From an uncultured Clostridia bacterium (GTDB lineage Bacteria > Bacillota > Clostridia > UBA1381): 64,000 nucleotides of DNA. Made by a program: the position numbers and the translations under genes. This document shows positions 30,967-41,451 of the stretch, in pieces; position 1 is the stretch's first letter; the number at the start of each line of letters is the position of its first letter. The stretch is from assembly GCA_947624485.1 (NCBI GenBank), contig CANQKM010000001.1, forward strand, positions 1-64,000. Direction: 5' to 3'. The notes below the pieces were generated by a model. That model was not told the DNA's origin, did not search any database, and was given only the letters and a program-made list of their open reading frames with translations.

Positions 30967-32259
30967 TTAAAATTCAACGCCTTTTGCGAGCGGCGTAGCA
31001 GTACCCAATCCGTCCCATACGAACGCCTTCACCGTCTCTATCAGTTCGTCCGTTTTCGGAATATTCACGCCGCAGGAAAAGCTCGTGCCGGTCGGCAGAT
31101 CGGCTTTTATGTAATTAAGACTGACGAGCGCGCCGTTCTCACCGTATGCCGCGACGATAAAATAATCCTGTCCGTTCCGGTCGGCGACTTTGGTAACGTC
31201 CATGTCCACTATAAAGCCCGTGTCGGTCGGGATTTCATCGTATTCCTCGCCGCTTGCGGAAACGAGCTTTAACGAATTTATCGTGTACGGGTACGTTTTG
31301 GGGTTTACCTCCGTAAGCTGCACGACATTATTTTCACCGTTTACAATCTTGTAATCTTCGTTGTCGCTGTGGAAATACTCACTGTAATCTTCGCCGTTTG
31401 CGCCTGTCACGCTTATCGGGTTGCCTATTGTAGGCACAGCCTCTACGCTTACGCCGATATATGAGCCTTCCGAAAGAGGCTCGGCTATTGTAACGGTTCG
31501 CCCTTCCCTCAATTCAAGATTGCTGTTTTTTCCGTCCGCGTTCACATTACCGCATATCGTCGTTGCGCCGCCGATTTTAAATTCGCTCGATACGCGCACG
31601 GCACTGTCGCATCTGTTTGCGGATATAAGGCAGTCGTGCAGTTCCACCGAAGATATGGCGTTAAGCGCGTGTGAGCCGTTATTGCCGGAAATCCCGCATT
31701 TTTCCAAAAGGACATTTCCTCTGCTGTAAAGGAAAACTCCCCCGCCGTCATCGCCGACCACGTTTATGTTATACATTTCAAACATAATGTCTGAGGCGAT
31801 AAGCATACTGCCGATTATCGCAGCGCCCATGACCGTTATATTGCCGCTGTTCTCGTTGAGCACCCACAGTCCGTCCTCGCGCTCGCTGAATTTGTGAACC
31901 GTATCGGTGCAGTCGGTAAGTCCGCAGTTGTCGCAGGCGGGCGTCGCGGTCAACGCTACAGAGCCTGCGCCGACGCTTTGTATAATATGACCGTTCAGAC
32001 AGATATACACCCCGTCGACGACATTCACGCCGTTTTCCGTTATAATGTCATTCGTGAGATAATAATATCCCGCCTCGTTCGGCAGCTTGGACGAGCTTTC
32101 CCACGCCGTCCACGTTTTGACCTCGTGATTGTCGGTACAGTTTTCATCGACGCATAACGTATGCGTGTGCGCCTCGTCCTCCGTACGCGCTCCGACCGTG
32201 ACCGGTACCAATGACATTGCAAGCAGCAGTGCAAGTAACCCTGAAATCTTTTTCCTCAT
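30967..32259 (-). CDS. Secreted protein with parallel beta-helix-like region
   Basis: Signal peptide MRKKISGLLALLLAMSLVPVTVGA; repeated short beta-helix-like segments (GNITVMGAAIIGS, NVLLEKCGISGNNGSHALNAISSVELHDCLISANRC). Confidence 0.7.
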   Translation of the reverse strand: MRKKISGLLALLLAMSLVPVTVGARTEDEAHTHTLCVDENCTDNHEVKTWTAWESSSKLPNEAGYYYLTNDIITENGVNVVDGVYICLNGHIIQSVGAGSVALTATPACDNCGLTDCTDTVHKFSEREDGLWVLNENSGNITVMGAAIIGSMLIASDIMFEMYNINVVGDDGGGVFLYSRGNVLLEKCGISGNNGSHALNAISSVELHDCLISANRCDSAVRVSSEFKIGGATTICGNVNADGKNSNLELREGRTVTIAEPLSEGSYIGVSVEAVPTIGNPISVTGANGEDYSEYFHSDNEDYKIVNGENNVVQLTEVNPKTYPYTINSLKLVSASGEEYDEIPTDTGFIVDMDVTKVADRNGQDYFIVAAYGENGALVSLNYIKADLPTGTSFSCGVNIPKTDELIETVKAFVWDGLGTATPLAKGVEF

Positions 32260-32310
32260 GTTCTTTACCTCCGTAAATATATTAGTATGATTGTGTGTTT
32301 GCGGGTAAGA

Positions 32311-32500
32311 CCCCCTCATGTCAGCCTCCCTTGTTAAAGGGAGGGGGACCGCCGTGGGCGGTGGAGGGATTCATTATAAAAACAGAAAAGGAATCCCCCA
32401 GTCACACTTCGCGTGACAGCCCCCTTTGCTACGGCGTTTGTTGCTGCGCGACACGCCTACAACACGCAAGCGTGTTGTTCACTTTGACAAGGGGGCCTCA
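32311..32500. repeat. MITE-like intergenic repeat with imperfect terminal inverted repeats
   Basis: GCCTCCCTTGTTAAAGGGAGG at left, CTTTGACAAGGGGGCC at right; internal GGAGGGATTC ... GGAATCCCCC and CAACACGCAAGCGTGTTG hairpin. Confidence 0.65.
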
Positions 32501-32537
32501 CGGACGAATACGGTTCGCCCTATCATATTCCCCGCAA

Positions 32538-32703
32538 TAAAAAAGTGCGCCGCGCATAAATCCTTGAGCGGCGCACCTAAAAACGCCACCTTGATTTAAT
32601 GCTGCGACACACTTTCATACTAACAATCTCTTTAGGTATGATAATCAAAGCGTGCGCCTTTAGCAAAGCGCAAGCCTAAGAGATTGTTCAGTATAGTATG
32701 TCG
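32538..32703 (-). ncRNA. Candidate structured small RNA (promoter, long imperfect hairpin, terminator)
   Basis: Minus strand TTTACA - 20 bp - TATAAT; then TTGCGACATACTATACTGAACAATCTCTTAGG ... CCTAAAGAGATTGTTAGTATGAAAGTGTGTCGCA; then GTGCGCCGC...GCGGCGCAC TTTTTT. Confidence 0.6.
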
Positions 32704-32848
32704 CAATTATTATAATATCATACTTTTTTGCGGTTGTAAATATTTTTAACGCAATTTTGTGCCTTACCGCAGACAAAAAAGCGGTACAAAACGGTTTAAA
32801 GCCGCTTTGCGCCGCCGATTACTTTGCTACGCCCATGGGCGTAGCTCA

Positions 32849-32917
32849 TCACATTTTAAACATCTTCCGTACAATACCCCTCATAAATTTCGGCACTTCC
32901 AAGATTACTACTTTCAT
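32849..32917 (-). CDS. spoVM: Stage V sporulation protein M (22 aa)
   Basis: MKVVILEVPKFMRGIVRKMFKM with RBS AAAGGAG; resembles B. subtilis SpoVM (MKFYTIKLPKFLGGIVRAMLGSFRKD): PKF..GIVR.M core. Confidence 0.85.
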   Translation of the reverse strand: MKVVILEVPKFMRGIVRKMFKM

Positions 32918-32933
32918 TTCCGACAGCTCCTTT

Positions 32934-33098
32934 CTACCACTTAAAAAGACATAAATATCCGAATACCGCAAGCACCGCCAGCTCTATCACCGCGATCCAG
33001 AACGGCGGCACGCACCGCCCGACTATTATTCCGACGCACAGTGCGAGAATGGCAAGACCTGCAGCCTTCACAAACCCTTTCATGCAGACGTTAAGCAT
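32934..33098 (-). CDS. Small membrane protein (54 aa) upstream of spoVM
   Basis: MLNVCMKGFVKAAGLAILALCVGIIVGRCVPPFWIAVIELAVLAVFGYLCLFKW; RBS GAGGTGAT; two hydrophobic segments. Confidence 0.7.
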   Translation of the reverse strand: MLNVCMKGFVKAAGLAILALCVGIIVGRCVPPFWIAVIELAVLAVFGYLCLFKW

Positions 33099-33280
33099 TT
33101 TTATCACCTCACGCGTTGTTTAGTTTATAATATGCTCGCGCCGAAATTGTGTGCCGGAAAGGTAAATTATGTTTTTGCCGCGCGTGTGCGATAATTTCGT
33201 GCGCAGAACATAAAATAAATAATACTTGCAAAAACAATAACAATGTTATATACTGATAAAAGGAAAGAGGTGAGACGCGT

Positions 33281-33718
33281 ATGGATATGACGGTATGGAT
33301 ATGGCTTCTCGGAATTGTGGCGTTCGTAATTCTCGAAAGCGCGACGTACCAGCTTATAAGCATCTGGTTCGCAATCGGAGCGGTCGGCGGTCTTATCGCG
33401 AAGGCGTGCGGAGCGGGATTTGTCGTCCAGCTTTCGGTCTTTATAGCGGTATCGGCGCTGTGCATTATATGCCTCAGACCGCTGTCGAAAAAGCTCATTA
33501 AGGGCAAAGAGGTCAAAACAAATGCCGACGCGGTTGTCGGGAAGGAAGTACTCGTCACAAAGGAAATAAACAACCTGCGCGGCGAGGGTGAAGGCAGAGT
33601 CGGCGGCATGACGTGGACGCTGCGCTCCGTGGGCGACGAAATAATCGCCGCGGGAGAAACGGTAATATGCGAAAAAATAGAGGGCGTAAAGCTCATGGTT
33701 AAGAGAAAGGAAGATTAA
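33281..33718 (+). CDS. NfeD family membrane protein
   Basis: WLLGIVAFVILESATYQLISIWFAIGAVGGLIA plus OB-fold-like C-terminus; upstream of SPFH protein. Confidence 0.9.
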   Translation: MDMTVWIWLLGIVAFVILESATYQLISIWFAIGAVGGLIAKACGAGFVVQLSVFIAVSALCIICLRPLSKKLIKGKEVKTNADAVVGKEVLVTKEINNLRGEGEGRVGGMTWTLRSVGDEIIAAGETVICEKIEGVKLMVKRKED

Positions 33719-33719
33719 A

Positions 33720-34628
33720 ATGGGAACGGCTGTTGTAATTATAATTTTGCTCATAATTCTGCTTATAATACTCGTATCGAACATTAAAATCGTACCGCAG
33801 GCGCACTCGTACATCATAGAGCGTCTCGGCGCGTACCATTCGAGCTGGGGAGTGGGACTGCACGTAAAAATCCCGTTCGTGGACAGAGTGGTAAAGAAGG
33901 TAAACCTGAAGGAACATGTAGCGGACTTCCCGCCGCAGGCAGTTATAACGAAGGATAACGTAACGATGCAGATAGACACCGTTGTGTACTATCAGATTAC
34001 GGATCCGAAGCTGTTCGCGTACGGCGTTGAACGCCCGATGATGGCTATGGAAAACCTCACCGCAACGACGCTCCGTAATATAATCGGCGACCTTGAGCTT
34101 GACGAAACGCTCACCTCGCGCGACACGGTAAACACGAAAATGCGCGCGATACTCGACGAGGCGACGGATCCGTGGGGAATAAAGATAAACCGCGTGGAGC
34201 TTAAAAACATTATGCCGCCGAAGGAAATTCAGGACGCGATGGAACGTCAGATGAAGGCGGAGCGTGAAAGACGAGAGAGCATTTTAAGAGCCGAGGGTGA
34301 GAAAAAGAGCGCGATACTCCGCGCCGAGGGTGAAAAGGAAAGCGCGATCTTACGTGCCGAGGCTAAAAAGCAGGCGGCGATAAAGGAAGCCGAAGGTCAG
34401 GCGGAGGCTATTATAGCCGTAAGAACGGCTGTCGCGGAAGGTATAAAGAAAATAAACGAAGCCAACCCGAGTGAAGCGTTCCTTACCATAAAATCGCTTG
34501 AAAGCTTTGAAAAAGCAGCCGACGGCAAGGCTACAAAGCTCATTATCCCGTCCGACATACAGGGCATAGCCGGACTTGCCGCGTCACTCACGGAAATAAT
34601 AAAATCCGACAATCCGAAACAAAACTGA
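33720..34628 (+). CDS. SPFH/Band 7 family protein (stomatin/QmcA-like)
   Basis: IVPQAHSYIIERLGAYHSSWGVGLHVKIPFVDRVVKKVNLKEHVADFPPQAVITKDNVTMQIDTVVYYQI. Confidence 0.95.
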   Translation: MGTAVVIIILLIILLIILVSNIKIVPQAHSYIIERLGAYHSSWGVGLHVKIPFVDRVVKKVNLKEHVADFPPQAVITKDNVTMQIDTVVYYQITDPKLFAYGVERPMMAMENLTATTLRNIIGDLELDETLTSRDTVNTKMRAILDEATDPWGIKINRVELKNIMPPKEIQDAMERQMKAERERRESILRAEGEKKSAILRAEGEKESAILRAEAKKQAAIKEAEGQAEAIIAVRTAVAEGIKKINEANPSEAFLTIKSLESFEKAADGKATKLIIPSDIQGIAGLAASLTEIIKSDNPKQN

Positions 34629-34638
34629 CAATACACTA

Positions 34639-34671
34639 AAAAACCATTCCGACTGCGGAATGGTTTTTTAT
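34639..34671. terminator. Rho-independent terminator
   Basis: AAAAAACCATTCCG-ACTG-CGGAATGGTTTTTT. Confidence 0.9.
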
Positions 34672-34673
34672 AT

Positions 34674-34793
34674 CTACGGCGGTTCATCATCGTCATTATC
34701 GCGCGTAAGAAGCGCCCACAACTCACGCGCCGCGGTGTAAACGCCTATCGCAAAGAATACCGCCGTTACCGCGGTAAGAATAACATGAGCCAT
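34674..34793 (-). CDS. Small membrane protein (39 aa)
   Basis: MAHVILTAVTAVFFAIGVYTAARELWALLTRDNDDDEPP; RBS AAAGGGGGTG; internal part of a longer ORF-track entry. Confidence 0.55.
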   Translation of the reverse strand: MAHVILTAVTAVFFAIGVYTAARELWALLTRDNDDDEPP

Positions 34794-34992
34794 AGAAAGC
34801 ACCCCCTTTGTGTATAATATGCGCATTGCCGCGCCGCCGACAAACAAATTTACGCGATAAAAAAGGGTTTTGACTGTCAAATGTTGTATTATAAAGGGTG
34901 CGGCAAAGACGATTGATATTTTATTCACAAAAATTGTTATAAAAAGCAAAAACGGGGGTAAATATTTATTGTGCGGAAAGGAGGCGGCACGT

Positions 34993-36798
34993 ATGGCGGG
35001 CAGAATATCGAACGACATGATAGCGAAGATATGCGACGAGAACGACATCATAGACTACGTGTCGCAGTACGTGTCGCTCAAAAAGACGGGACGCGACTAC
35101 ATGGGACTTTGCCCGTTCCATCACGAAAAAACGCCGTCGTTTCACGTAAGCCGCGAAAAGCAGCTTTTTCACTGCTTCGGCTGCGGCGCGAGCGGCAACC
35201 TCGTGCAGTTCGTCATGCGCAGCGAGAACCTTGACTTTGTGGATGCTCTGCGTTCGCTTGCCGACCGTGCGGGGATAGTGATACCCGAAAACGGCGCGGT
35301 TGAGAGTGACGCGCAGCATAAAAAGAAGCAGCGCATACTCGCGATGAACAAGGACGCTGCGCGTTTTTTTCACAGCTGCCTGAAGGACGAGAAAACGGGC
35401 GCGAAAGCGCGCGAATACTTCCAAAAGCGAAGAATATCCGCGAAAACAATCACAGCCTACGGTCTGGGCTACGCACCTGAGGGCAGGGACGCTCTCATAA
35501 AGCATCTGCTGTCAAAGGGCTACACCGCCTCCGAAACGGTTGAGGCTGGACTCGGAGTAAGCCGCGAAGGGCAGATACGCGACAAATTCCGCGGACGAGT
35601 CATGTTCCCGATAATCGACGTGCGCGGCAACGTCATCGGTTTCGGCGGACGCGTCATGCATAACGAAAAGGAAATAAACGGCTACACAATACCGAAATAT
35701 CTGAACTCTCCCGAAACGCCCGTGTTTGACAAGGGCAAGAACCTGTTTTCGCTGAACCTCGCAAAAAACTCATCGGAGCAGGACATAATATTGTGCGAGG
35801 GATATATGGACGTAATTTCGGTGTACCAGGCTGGCGTTAAGAATATAGTCGCGACGCTCGGCACGGCGATAACGGAAAACCAGGCGCGGCTTATGCTGCG
35901 CTACGCGAGCGAGATACTCATATGCTACGACATGGACGAGGCAGGCACAAAGGCGGCTCTGCGCGCGATAGACGTAATATCGGACGCGGGCGGCAGATCG
36001 AGAGTAATACGGCTTAAAAACGCGAAGGATCCCGACGAATACATAATAAAAAACGGCGTGGAGAAATTCAGGGAAGCCGTGAAAAACGCGATGCCGTCAA
36101 CGGAATTTAAAATATCGCTGATAAAAAGCCGTTACGACACCACCACGGCGGACGGCAAGGTATTATTTATCGACGAAGCGGTTAATATCTTTATGGGGAT
36201 AAAGGACGCGGTGGAGGTTGACGCGTATATAACGAAGGTTGCCGAGGACGTCGGAATAAGCCGTGATGCGATACTTGCGAAATACCGCGAAAAATCGTCG
36301 CGCAATACGTTCCGCAGCCGTATACCGCAAAAGAGCGAGTACCAAAAGCGGACGGAGCGCGAAGCACGCCAGACGGTCAGGGAGGAAAACACATCCTCAA
36401 AGCTCATGGAAGCCGAAAAACGCCTTTTGGGACTAATCTCGCGCAGCCGCAAGCTGTATAAAACGGCAAGTGAAAAACTGAGCGCCGGCGACTTTTCGAC
36501 GGACGTTTACAGACGCGTGGCAGAACGCGTATACCAATGCTTTGAAAATGGTGAAACGCCCGAACCGGCGCTGATACTGAACGACTTTGAGGGAAACGAT
36601 TTAAGCACCGCGAGCGGCGTGTTCTACAACCTCGAGGTCTATGACGGCGACGAGGAAACCGTCAGAGAACTTTTGCATACGATCAGGCTTGAAAAGCTTG
36701 ATTTAAAAATAAAAAAAGAAACAAACCCCGCCGAGCTGTCAAAGCTTTTTAAGGAAAGGGAAACGCTTGCGGCGGCAAAAAATACTTGGGAGGAATAA
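34993..36798 (+). CDS. dnaG: DNA primase
   Basis: [40 protein letters not shown] zinc-binding domain; [27 protein letters not shown]. Confidence 0.97.
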   Translation: MAGRISNDMIAKICDENDIIDYVSQYVSLKKTGRDYMGLCPFHHEKTPSFHVSREKQLFHCFGCGASGNLVQFVMRSENLDFVDALRSLADRAGIVIPENGAVESDAQHKKKQRILAMNKDAARFFHSCLKDEKTGAKAREYFQKRRISAKTITAYGLGYAPEGRDALIKHLLSKGYTASETVEAGLGVSREGQIRDKFRGRVMFPIIDVRGNVIGFGGRVMHNEKEINGYTIPKYLNSPETPVFDKGKNLFSLNLAKNSSEQDIILCEGYMDVISVYQAGVKNIVATLGTAITENQARLMLRYASEILICYDMDEAGTKAALRAIDVISDAGGRSRVIRLKNAKDPDEYIIKNGVEKFREAVKNAMPSTEFKISLIKSRYDTTTADGKVLFIDEAVNIFMGIKDAVEVDAYITKVAEDVGISRDAILAKYREKSSRNTFRSRIPQKSEYQKRTEREARQTVREENTSSKLMEAEKRLLGLISRSRKLYKTASEKLSAGDFSTDVYRRVAERVYQCFENGETPEPALILNDFEGNDLSTASGVFYNLEVYDGDEETVRELLHTIRLEKLDLKIKKETNPAELSKLFKERETLAAAKNTWEE

Positions 36799-36802
36799 TG
36801 TA

Positions 36803-37960
36803 ATGCTTGAAAGGAAAAAGCAAATCAAAAAGGAGCTTATAGAGAAGGGTAAGCAGAAGGGAGTACTCAGCTATAAGGAAATAAACGACGCGTTTGACGA
36901 CATTGAAATAACTCCCAATGAGATAGAAGCGCTCTACGACAGGTTTGAAAAGGAAGGAATAGAGCTTGTCGAAGACCTTGACAAGGAGCTTGAAGAAATC
37001 GAGGTTTCCAAAGAAGAACTCGAGGATCTTTCCGTACCCGAGGGCATAAACATTGACGACCATGTAAAGATGTACCTCAAAGAAATAGGCAAGGTCGACC
37101 TTCTCACAGCTGAGGAGGAAATGAACCTTGCAAAGCGTATGGCGGAGGGTGAAGCCGCAAAGCTGCAGCTTGCCGACGAGGAAGCGGAGCTTGACGACGC
37201 GGCGCGCGCCGAGCTTGAAGCTATCGCAAACGACGGCGAACAGGCGAAAAAGAACCTTGCCGAAGCGAACCTCCGGCTTGTCGTAAGCATTGCGAAAAGA
37301 TATGTCGGACGCGGTATGCTTTTCCTCGACCTTATACAGGAGGGCAATCTCGGTCTTATAAAGGCGGTGGACAAGTTCGACTACACAAAGGGCTACAAAT
37401 TCTCGACGTACGCGACATGGTGGATACGTCAGGCGATAACGCGCGCGATAGCCGACCAGGCGCGTACGATCCGTATACCCGTACACATGGTTGAAACGAT
37501 AAACAAGCTCGTGCGCGTGTCGCGTCAGCTTGTGCAGGAACTCGGACGCGAACCCACGCCGGAGGAGCTTGCAAAGGAGCTTAACATGTCGGTTGAGAAG
37601 GTGCGCGAAATTTCAAAAATATCGCAGGAACCGGTGTCGCTCGAAACGCCGATAGGCGAGGAGGAGGACAGTCACCTTGGCGACTTCATACCCGACGACG
37701 ACGCGCCCGCACCCTCGGAGGCGGCAAGCTTTGTGCTGTTAAAGGAACAGCTCGGCGACGTGCTTTCAACGCTTACGCCGCGCGAGGCAAAGGTTTTGAG
37801 ACTGCGCTTCGGACTTGACGACGGACGCGCGAGAACTCTCGAGGAGGTCGGCTCGGAATTCGGCGTAACGCGTGAGCGTATACGGCAGATCGAGGCGAAG
37901 GCGCTCCGTAAGCTGCGCCACCCGTCGAGAAGCAAAAAACTGAAGGATTTTCTTGATTGA
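36803..37960 (+). CDS. sigA: RNA polymerase primary sigma factor SigA
   Basis: [63 protein letters not shown]; downstream of dnaG. Confidence 0.98.
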   Translation: MLERKKQIKKELIEKGKQKGVLSYKEINDAFDDIEITPNEIEALYDRFEKEGIELVEDLDKELEEIEVSKEELEDLSVPEGINIDDHVKMYLKEIGKVDLLTAEEEMNLAKRMAEGEAAKLQLADEEAELDDAARAELEAIANDGEQAKKNLAEANLRLVVSIAKRYVGRGMLFLDLIQEGNLGLIKAVDKFDYTKGYKFSTYATWWIRQAITRAIADQARTIRIPVHMVETINKLVRVSRQLVQELGREPTPEELAKELNMSVEKVREISKISQEPVSLETPIGEEEDSHLGDFIPDDDAPAPSEAASFVLLKEQLGDVLSTLTPREAKVLRLRFGLDDGRARTLEEVGSEFGVTRERIRQIEAKALRKLRHPSRSKKLKDFLD

Positions 37961-38017
37961 TTTTTAGAGGGGCGGTATATTTTGTGCCGCCTCATATTCA
38001 TATAACGGAGGATAAAC

Positions 38018-38983
38018 ATGAACTGGATAAAGGTGACAATATACACATCGCACGACGGCATAGAGCCGGTGAGCGGCAGACTGTACCGCCTCGGCATAAC
38101 GGGGCTTGAGATAGAGGACGCGGAGGAATTTGACGACTTTCTCGAGGAAAGCAAGGCGTACTGGGATTACGTGGACGACGAGCTTGTCGAGAAAATGCAC
38201 GGTGAAACGAAGGTCAAGGCTTACGTGAGCGACGACATTGCGGGACACGAGCTGCTTCTCGGCATAAAATCCACGCTCGCGGAGCTTAAACAGCTTGACG
38301 CGGATGGAATGTTCGGACGCTTGGAGCTTGACATGGACGGCATGACCGAGCAGGACTGGGCGAACAACTGGCGCAAATATTTCCACCCCATGGAAATAGG
38401 CGAAAAGATAATGATAAAACCCGAATGGGAAGAACTTACTGAACCAACCGACCGTATCGTGTTCAACATAGAGCCGGGAATGAGCTTCGGCACAGGCTCG
38501 CACTACACGACGCAGCTTTGTCTCGAAACGCTTGAAAAATGTATTAAAAAGGGCGATAAAATGCTCGACCTCGGCTGCGGCAGCGGTATACTGTCAATTA
38601 TTGCGCTTATGCTCGGAGCGGATGAAGCCGTCGCGGTTGACGTAGATCCGAACGCTGTCGATACGGCGTACCAAAATGCAGAGCGTAACGGCATAAACAA
38701 ATCGCGCTACACCGTCATAAGCGGCAATGTCGTGACAGATAAGGACGTGCAATCCGAAATCTCAAAGAACAAATACAATGTCGTGTGCGCGAATATCGTG
38801 GCGGACGTTATAATCGGTCTTGCGCCGGTTGTAAGGCAGTATATGGCTGACGGCGCGGTATTTATAACGTCGGGCATAATCGAGGACAGAATAGACGACG
38901 TGACGGCGGCGCTTACCGAAAATAGCTTCGCCATAACGGACATAAAACGCAGAAAGGATTGGGCATCGGTCGTATGCAGGTAA
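38018..38983 (+). CDS. prmA: Ribosomal protein L11 methyltransferase
   Basis: EPGMSFGTGSHYTTQLCLETLEK, MLDLGCGSGILSIIALMLGADEAVAVDVDPNAV. Confidence 0.95.
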   Translation: MNWIKVTIYTSHDGIEPVSGRLYRLGITGLEIEDAEEFDDFLEESKAYWDYVDDELVEKMHGETKVKAYVSDDIAGHELLLGIKSTLAELKQLDADGMFGRLELDMDGMTEQDWANNWRKYFHPMEIGEKIMIKPEWEELTEPTDRIVFNIEPGMSFGTGSHYTTQLCLETLEKCIKKGDKMLDLGCGSGILSIIALMLGADEAVAVDVDPNAVDTAYQNAERNGINKSRYTVISGNVVTDKDVQSEISKNKYNVVCANIVADVIIGLAPVVRQYMADGAVFITSGIIEDRIDDVTAALTENSFAITDIKRRKDWASVVCR

Positions 38984-40014
38984 GTGAAAATATATACCGT
39001 ATCGGCGGTGCGTATCTCGTTATCGGTGATAAAACCGCGCTTATCGACGCCGCACCGCGAGGCGGTGAAGGCGCGCTCATACAAGAAATCGAGGAAATTT
39101 TGGGCGGCAGACAGCTTGATTATATAATCCTAAACCACACCGAGCCGAACAGGTCATACGGGCTTGGCGCGGTGCTTGAACGTTATCCCGACGCGGAGGT
39201 TACCGCCACCGTGGCAGGTATAAGGAATCTAAAGGAAATGCAAAGCCGACCGTTCTGCGAGCAGGCGGCGAAAGATAACGCTGTACTTAATCTTGGAAAC
39301 GGAATAACGCTGCGGTTTATAATAACTCCGAACATAAGCTGGCCCGACAGTATGGTAACGTATGAGGAAAATAGCGGCACTCTGTTTACCTGCGACCTGT
39401 TTTCGGAGGGTGAGAAACTTATGACGTACCCTGACTATGTGGAAAACGCTCTCAAAAGACTGTCGGAGCTTAAAATAACGGCGGTTATGCCGGCGGAGGG
39501 CGATGTTTTACAGGGTACGGATATTCAAAAGGCGTTTGACGTTTACTATGGACTTCTTGACAAATACCGAGAACAAGAGAAAAATAAAACAGTTCTTATT
39601 CTGTACTCGTCACACTACGGCGCGACACGCGAAATGGCTGAGTGCATACGCGCCGAACTGGAAAATGCGGGAGCGACCGTTACAATGTACGATACGGACG
39701 ATGATACCATACCCGATATTAACACCTTTTCGGCGATAATAGCCGGAAGCGGCACATACGAGCGAGGCGCGTCGGAAAACGTCACGCGCGCGCTTTGCGG
39801 CGTAAATGCCGTGCTTATGCGTCATAAGCCGTTTTTCACGTTCGGATCGCACGGCTGGAGCGGCGAGGGCGCGAACATTCTCCACACAATGCTTGTAAGC
39901 CTCGGCATGAAGCCGTTTTCAAAGCCGTTTACGAGCATATTTAACATGTCGGACGAAACGCGCGAGCGGCTGAAGCGTCACACGCGCAAATTCGCGGAAT
40001 TTATTTTGAACTAA
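38974..40014 (+). CDS. FprA-like A-type flavoprotein with degenerate diiron site
   Basis: Metallo-beta-lactamase-like N-domain (YIILNHTEPNRSYGLG, NISWPDSMVTYEE, FTCDLFSEG) plus flavodoxin domain (VLILYSSHYGATREMAECI). Confidence 0.88.
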   Translation: MQVSENIYRIGGAYLVIGDKTALIDAAPRGGEGALIQEIEEILGGRQLDYIILNHTEPNRSYGLGAVLERYPDAEVTATVAGIRNLKEMQSRPFCEQAAKDNAVLNLGNGITLRFIITPNISWPDSMVTYEENSGTLFTCDLFSEGEKLMTYPDYVENALKRLSELKITAVMPAEGDVLQGTDIQKAFDVYYGLLDKYREQEKNKTVLILYSSHYGATREMAECIRAELENAGATVTMYDTDDDTIPDINTFSAIIAGSGTYERGASENVTRALCGVNAVLMRHKPFFTFGSHGWSGEGANILHTMLVSLGMKPFSKPFTSIFNMSDETRERLKRHTRKFAEFILN

Positions 40015-40095
40015 ACTATTGATTTATTGGCAAAAATAGTATAAAATATATGACAATAAATGAAATTCACACAAAATACAGGAGGATATACGAAA

Positions 40096-41451
40096 ATGGC
40101 AAATCTGAAATTCGATTATTCAAAGGCGCTCCCGTTCGTAAAGCAGTATGAGATAGACAACCTCGCAAAGTACGTTGCCGACGCTCATGAAATGCTGCAC
40201 AATAAGACGGGTGCGGGAAACGACTACCTCGGCTGGGTAAACCTTCCCGCCGACTATGATAAGGAGGAATTTGCGCGTATTAAGAAGGCTGCGGAGAAAA
40301 TCCGCTCCGACTCGGACGTGCTTGTGGTAATAGGCATAGGCGGCTCGTATCTCGGCGCGAGAGCGGCTGTGGAAATGCTTTCACACTCGTTCTACAATTC
40401 GCTTGACAAGGACAAGAGAAAGGGACCTGCCGTATTTTTTGCGGGCAACAGCATAAGCTCGACATATCTTGCCGACCTCCTTGACGCGGTTGAGGGCAAG
40501 GATATAAGCGTAAACGTAATCTCAAAGTCCGGCACAACGACAGAACCGGCGATAGCGTTCAGAATATTCAAGGATTTGCTTGAAAAGAAATACGGCAAAG
40601 CCGAAGCCGCGAAAAGAATTTACGCGACTACCGACAAGGCGCGCGGCGCATTAAAGACGCTTGCCGACAGTGAGGGCTACGAAACGTTCGTTGTACCCGA
40701 CGACGTCGGCGGACGTTACTCCGTTCTTACCGCCGTAGGTCTTTTGCCGATTGCCGCCGCGGGTATAGACATTGACGCTATGATGCAGGGCGCGAAGGAC
40801 GCTATGGACGAGTACAACAACCCGAAGCTTGCCGAAAATCAGTGCTATCAGTATGCGGCTGTAAGAAACGCGCTCGCGAGAAAGGGCAAGACCGTTGAAA
40901 TGGTCGTAAACTATGAGCCTGCCGCGCTTCATTATTTCGGCGAATGGTGGAAGCAGCTTTACGGCGAGAGCGAGGGCAAGGACAACAAGGGTATATTCCC
41001 GGCGGCAGCCGACTTCTCGTCCGACCTCCACTCAATGGGACAGTATATCCAGGACGGTCAGAGAATAATGTTCGAGACGGCGATACTCGTTGAAGAACCG
41101 AGAAAGAATATAACGATAGAAGCCACCGAGGACAACATCGACGGACTTAACTTCCTCGCCGGAAAGACCGTTGACTTTGTAAACTCCAAGGCGGCGCAGG
41201 GTACGGCTTTGGCGCACACTGACGGTCAGGTGCCGAACCTCGTAGTATCTGTTCCGAAGCTCGACGCGTACAACTTCGGCAAAATGGTATACTTCTTCGA
41301 GAAGGCGTGCGGCATATCGGGCTACCTTCTCGGTGTGAATCCGTTCGACCAGCCGGGCGTTGAGGCGTACAAGAAAAACATGTTCGCGCTTCTCGGCAAG
41401 CCGGGCTATGAGGATCAAAAGGCGGCTCTCGAGGAAAGACTCGCGAAGTAA
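40096..41451 (+). CDS. pgi: Glucose-6-phosphate isomerase
   Basis: [52 protein letters not shown]. Confidence 0.97.
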   Translation: MANLKFDYSKALPFVKQYEIDNLAKYVADAHEMLHNKTGAGNDYLGWVNLPADYDKEEFARIKKAAEKIRSDSDVLVVIGIGGSYLGARAAVEMLSHSFYNSLDKDKRKGPAVFFAGNSISSTYLADLLDAVEGKDISVNVISKSGTTTEPAIAFRIFKDLLEKKYGKAEAAKRIYATTDKARGALKTLADSEGYETFVVPDDVGGRYSVLTAVGLLPIAAAGIDIDAMMQGAKDAMDEYNNPKLAENQCYQYAAVRNALARKGKTVEMVVNYEPAALHYFGEWWKQLYGESEGKDNKGIFPAAADFSSDLHSMGQYIQDGQRIMFETAILVEEPRKNITIEATEDNIDGLNFLAGKTVDFVNSKAAQGTALAHTDGQVPNLVVSVPKLDAYNFGKMVYFFEKACGISGYLLGVNPFDQPGVEAYKKNMFALLGKPGYEDQKAALEERLAK

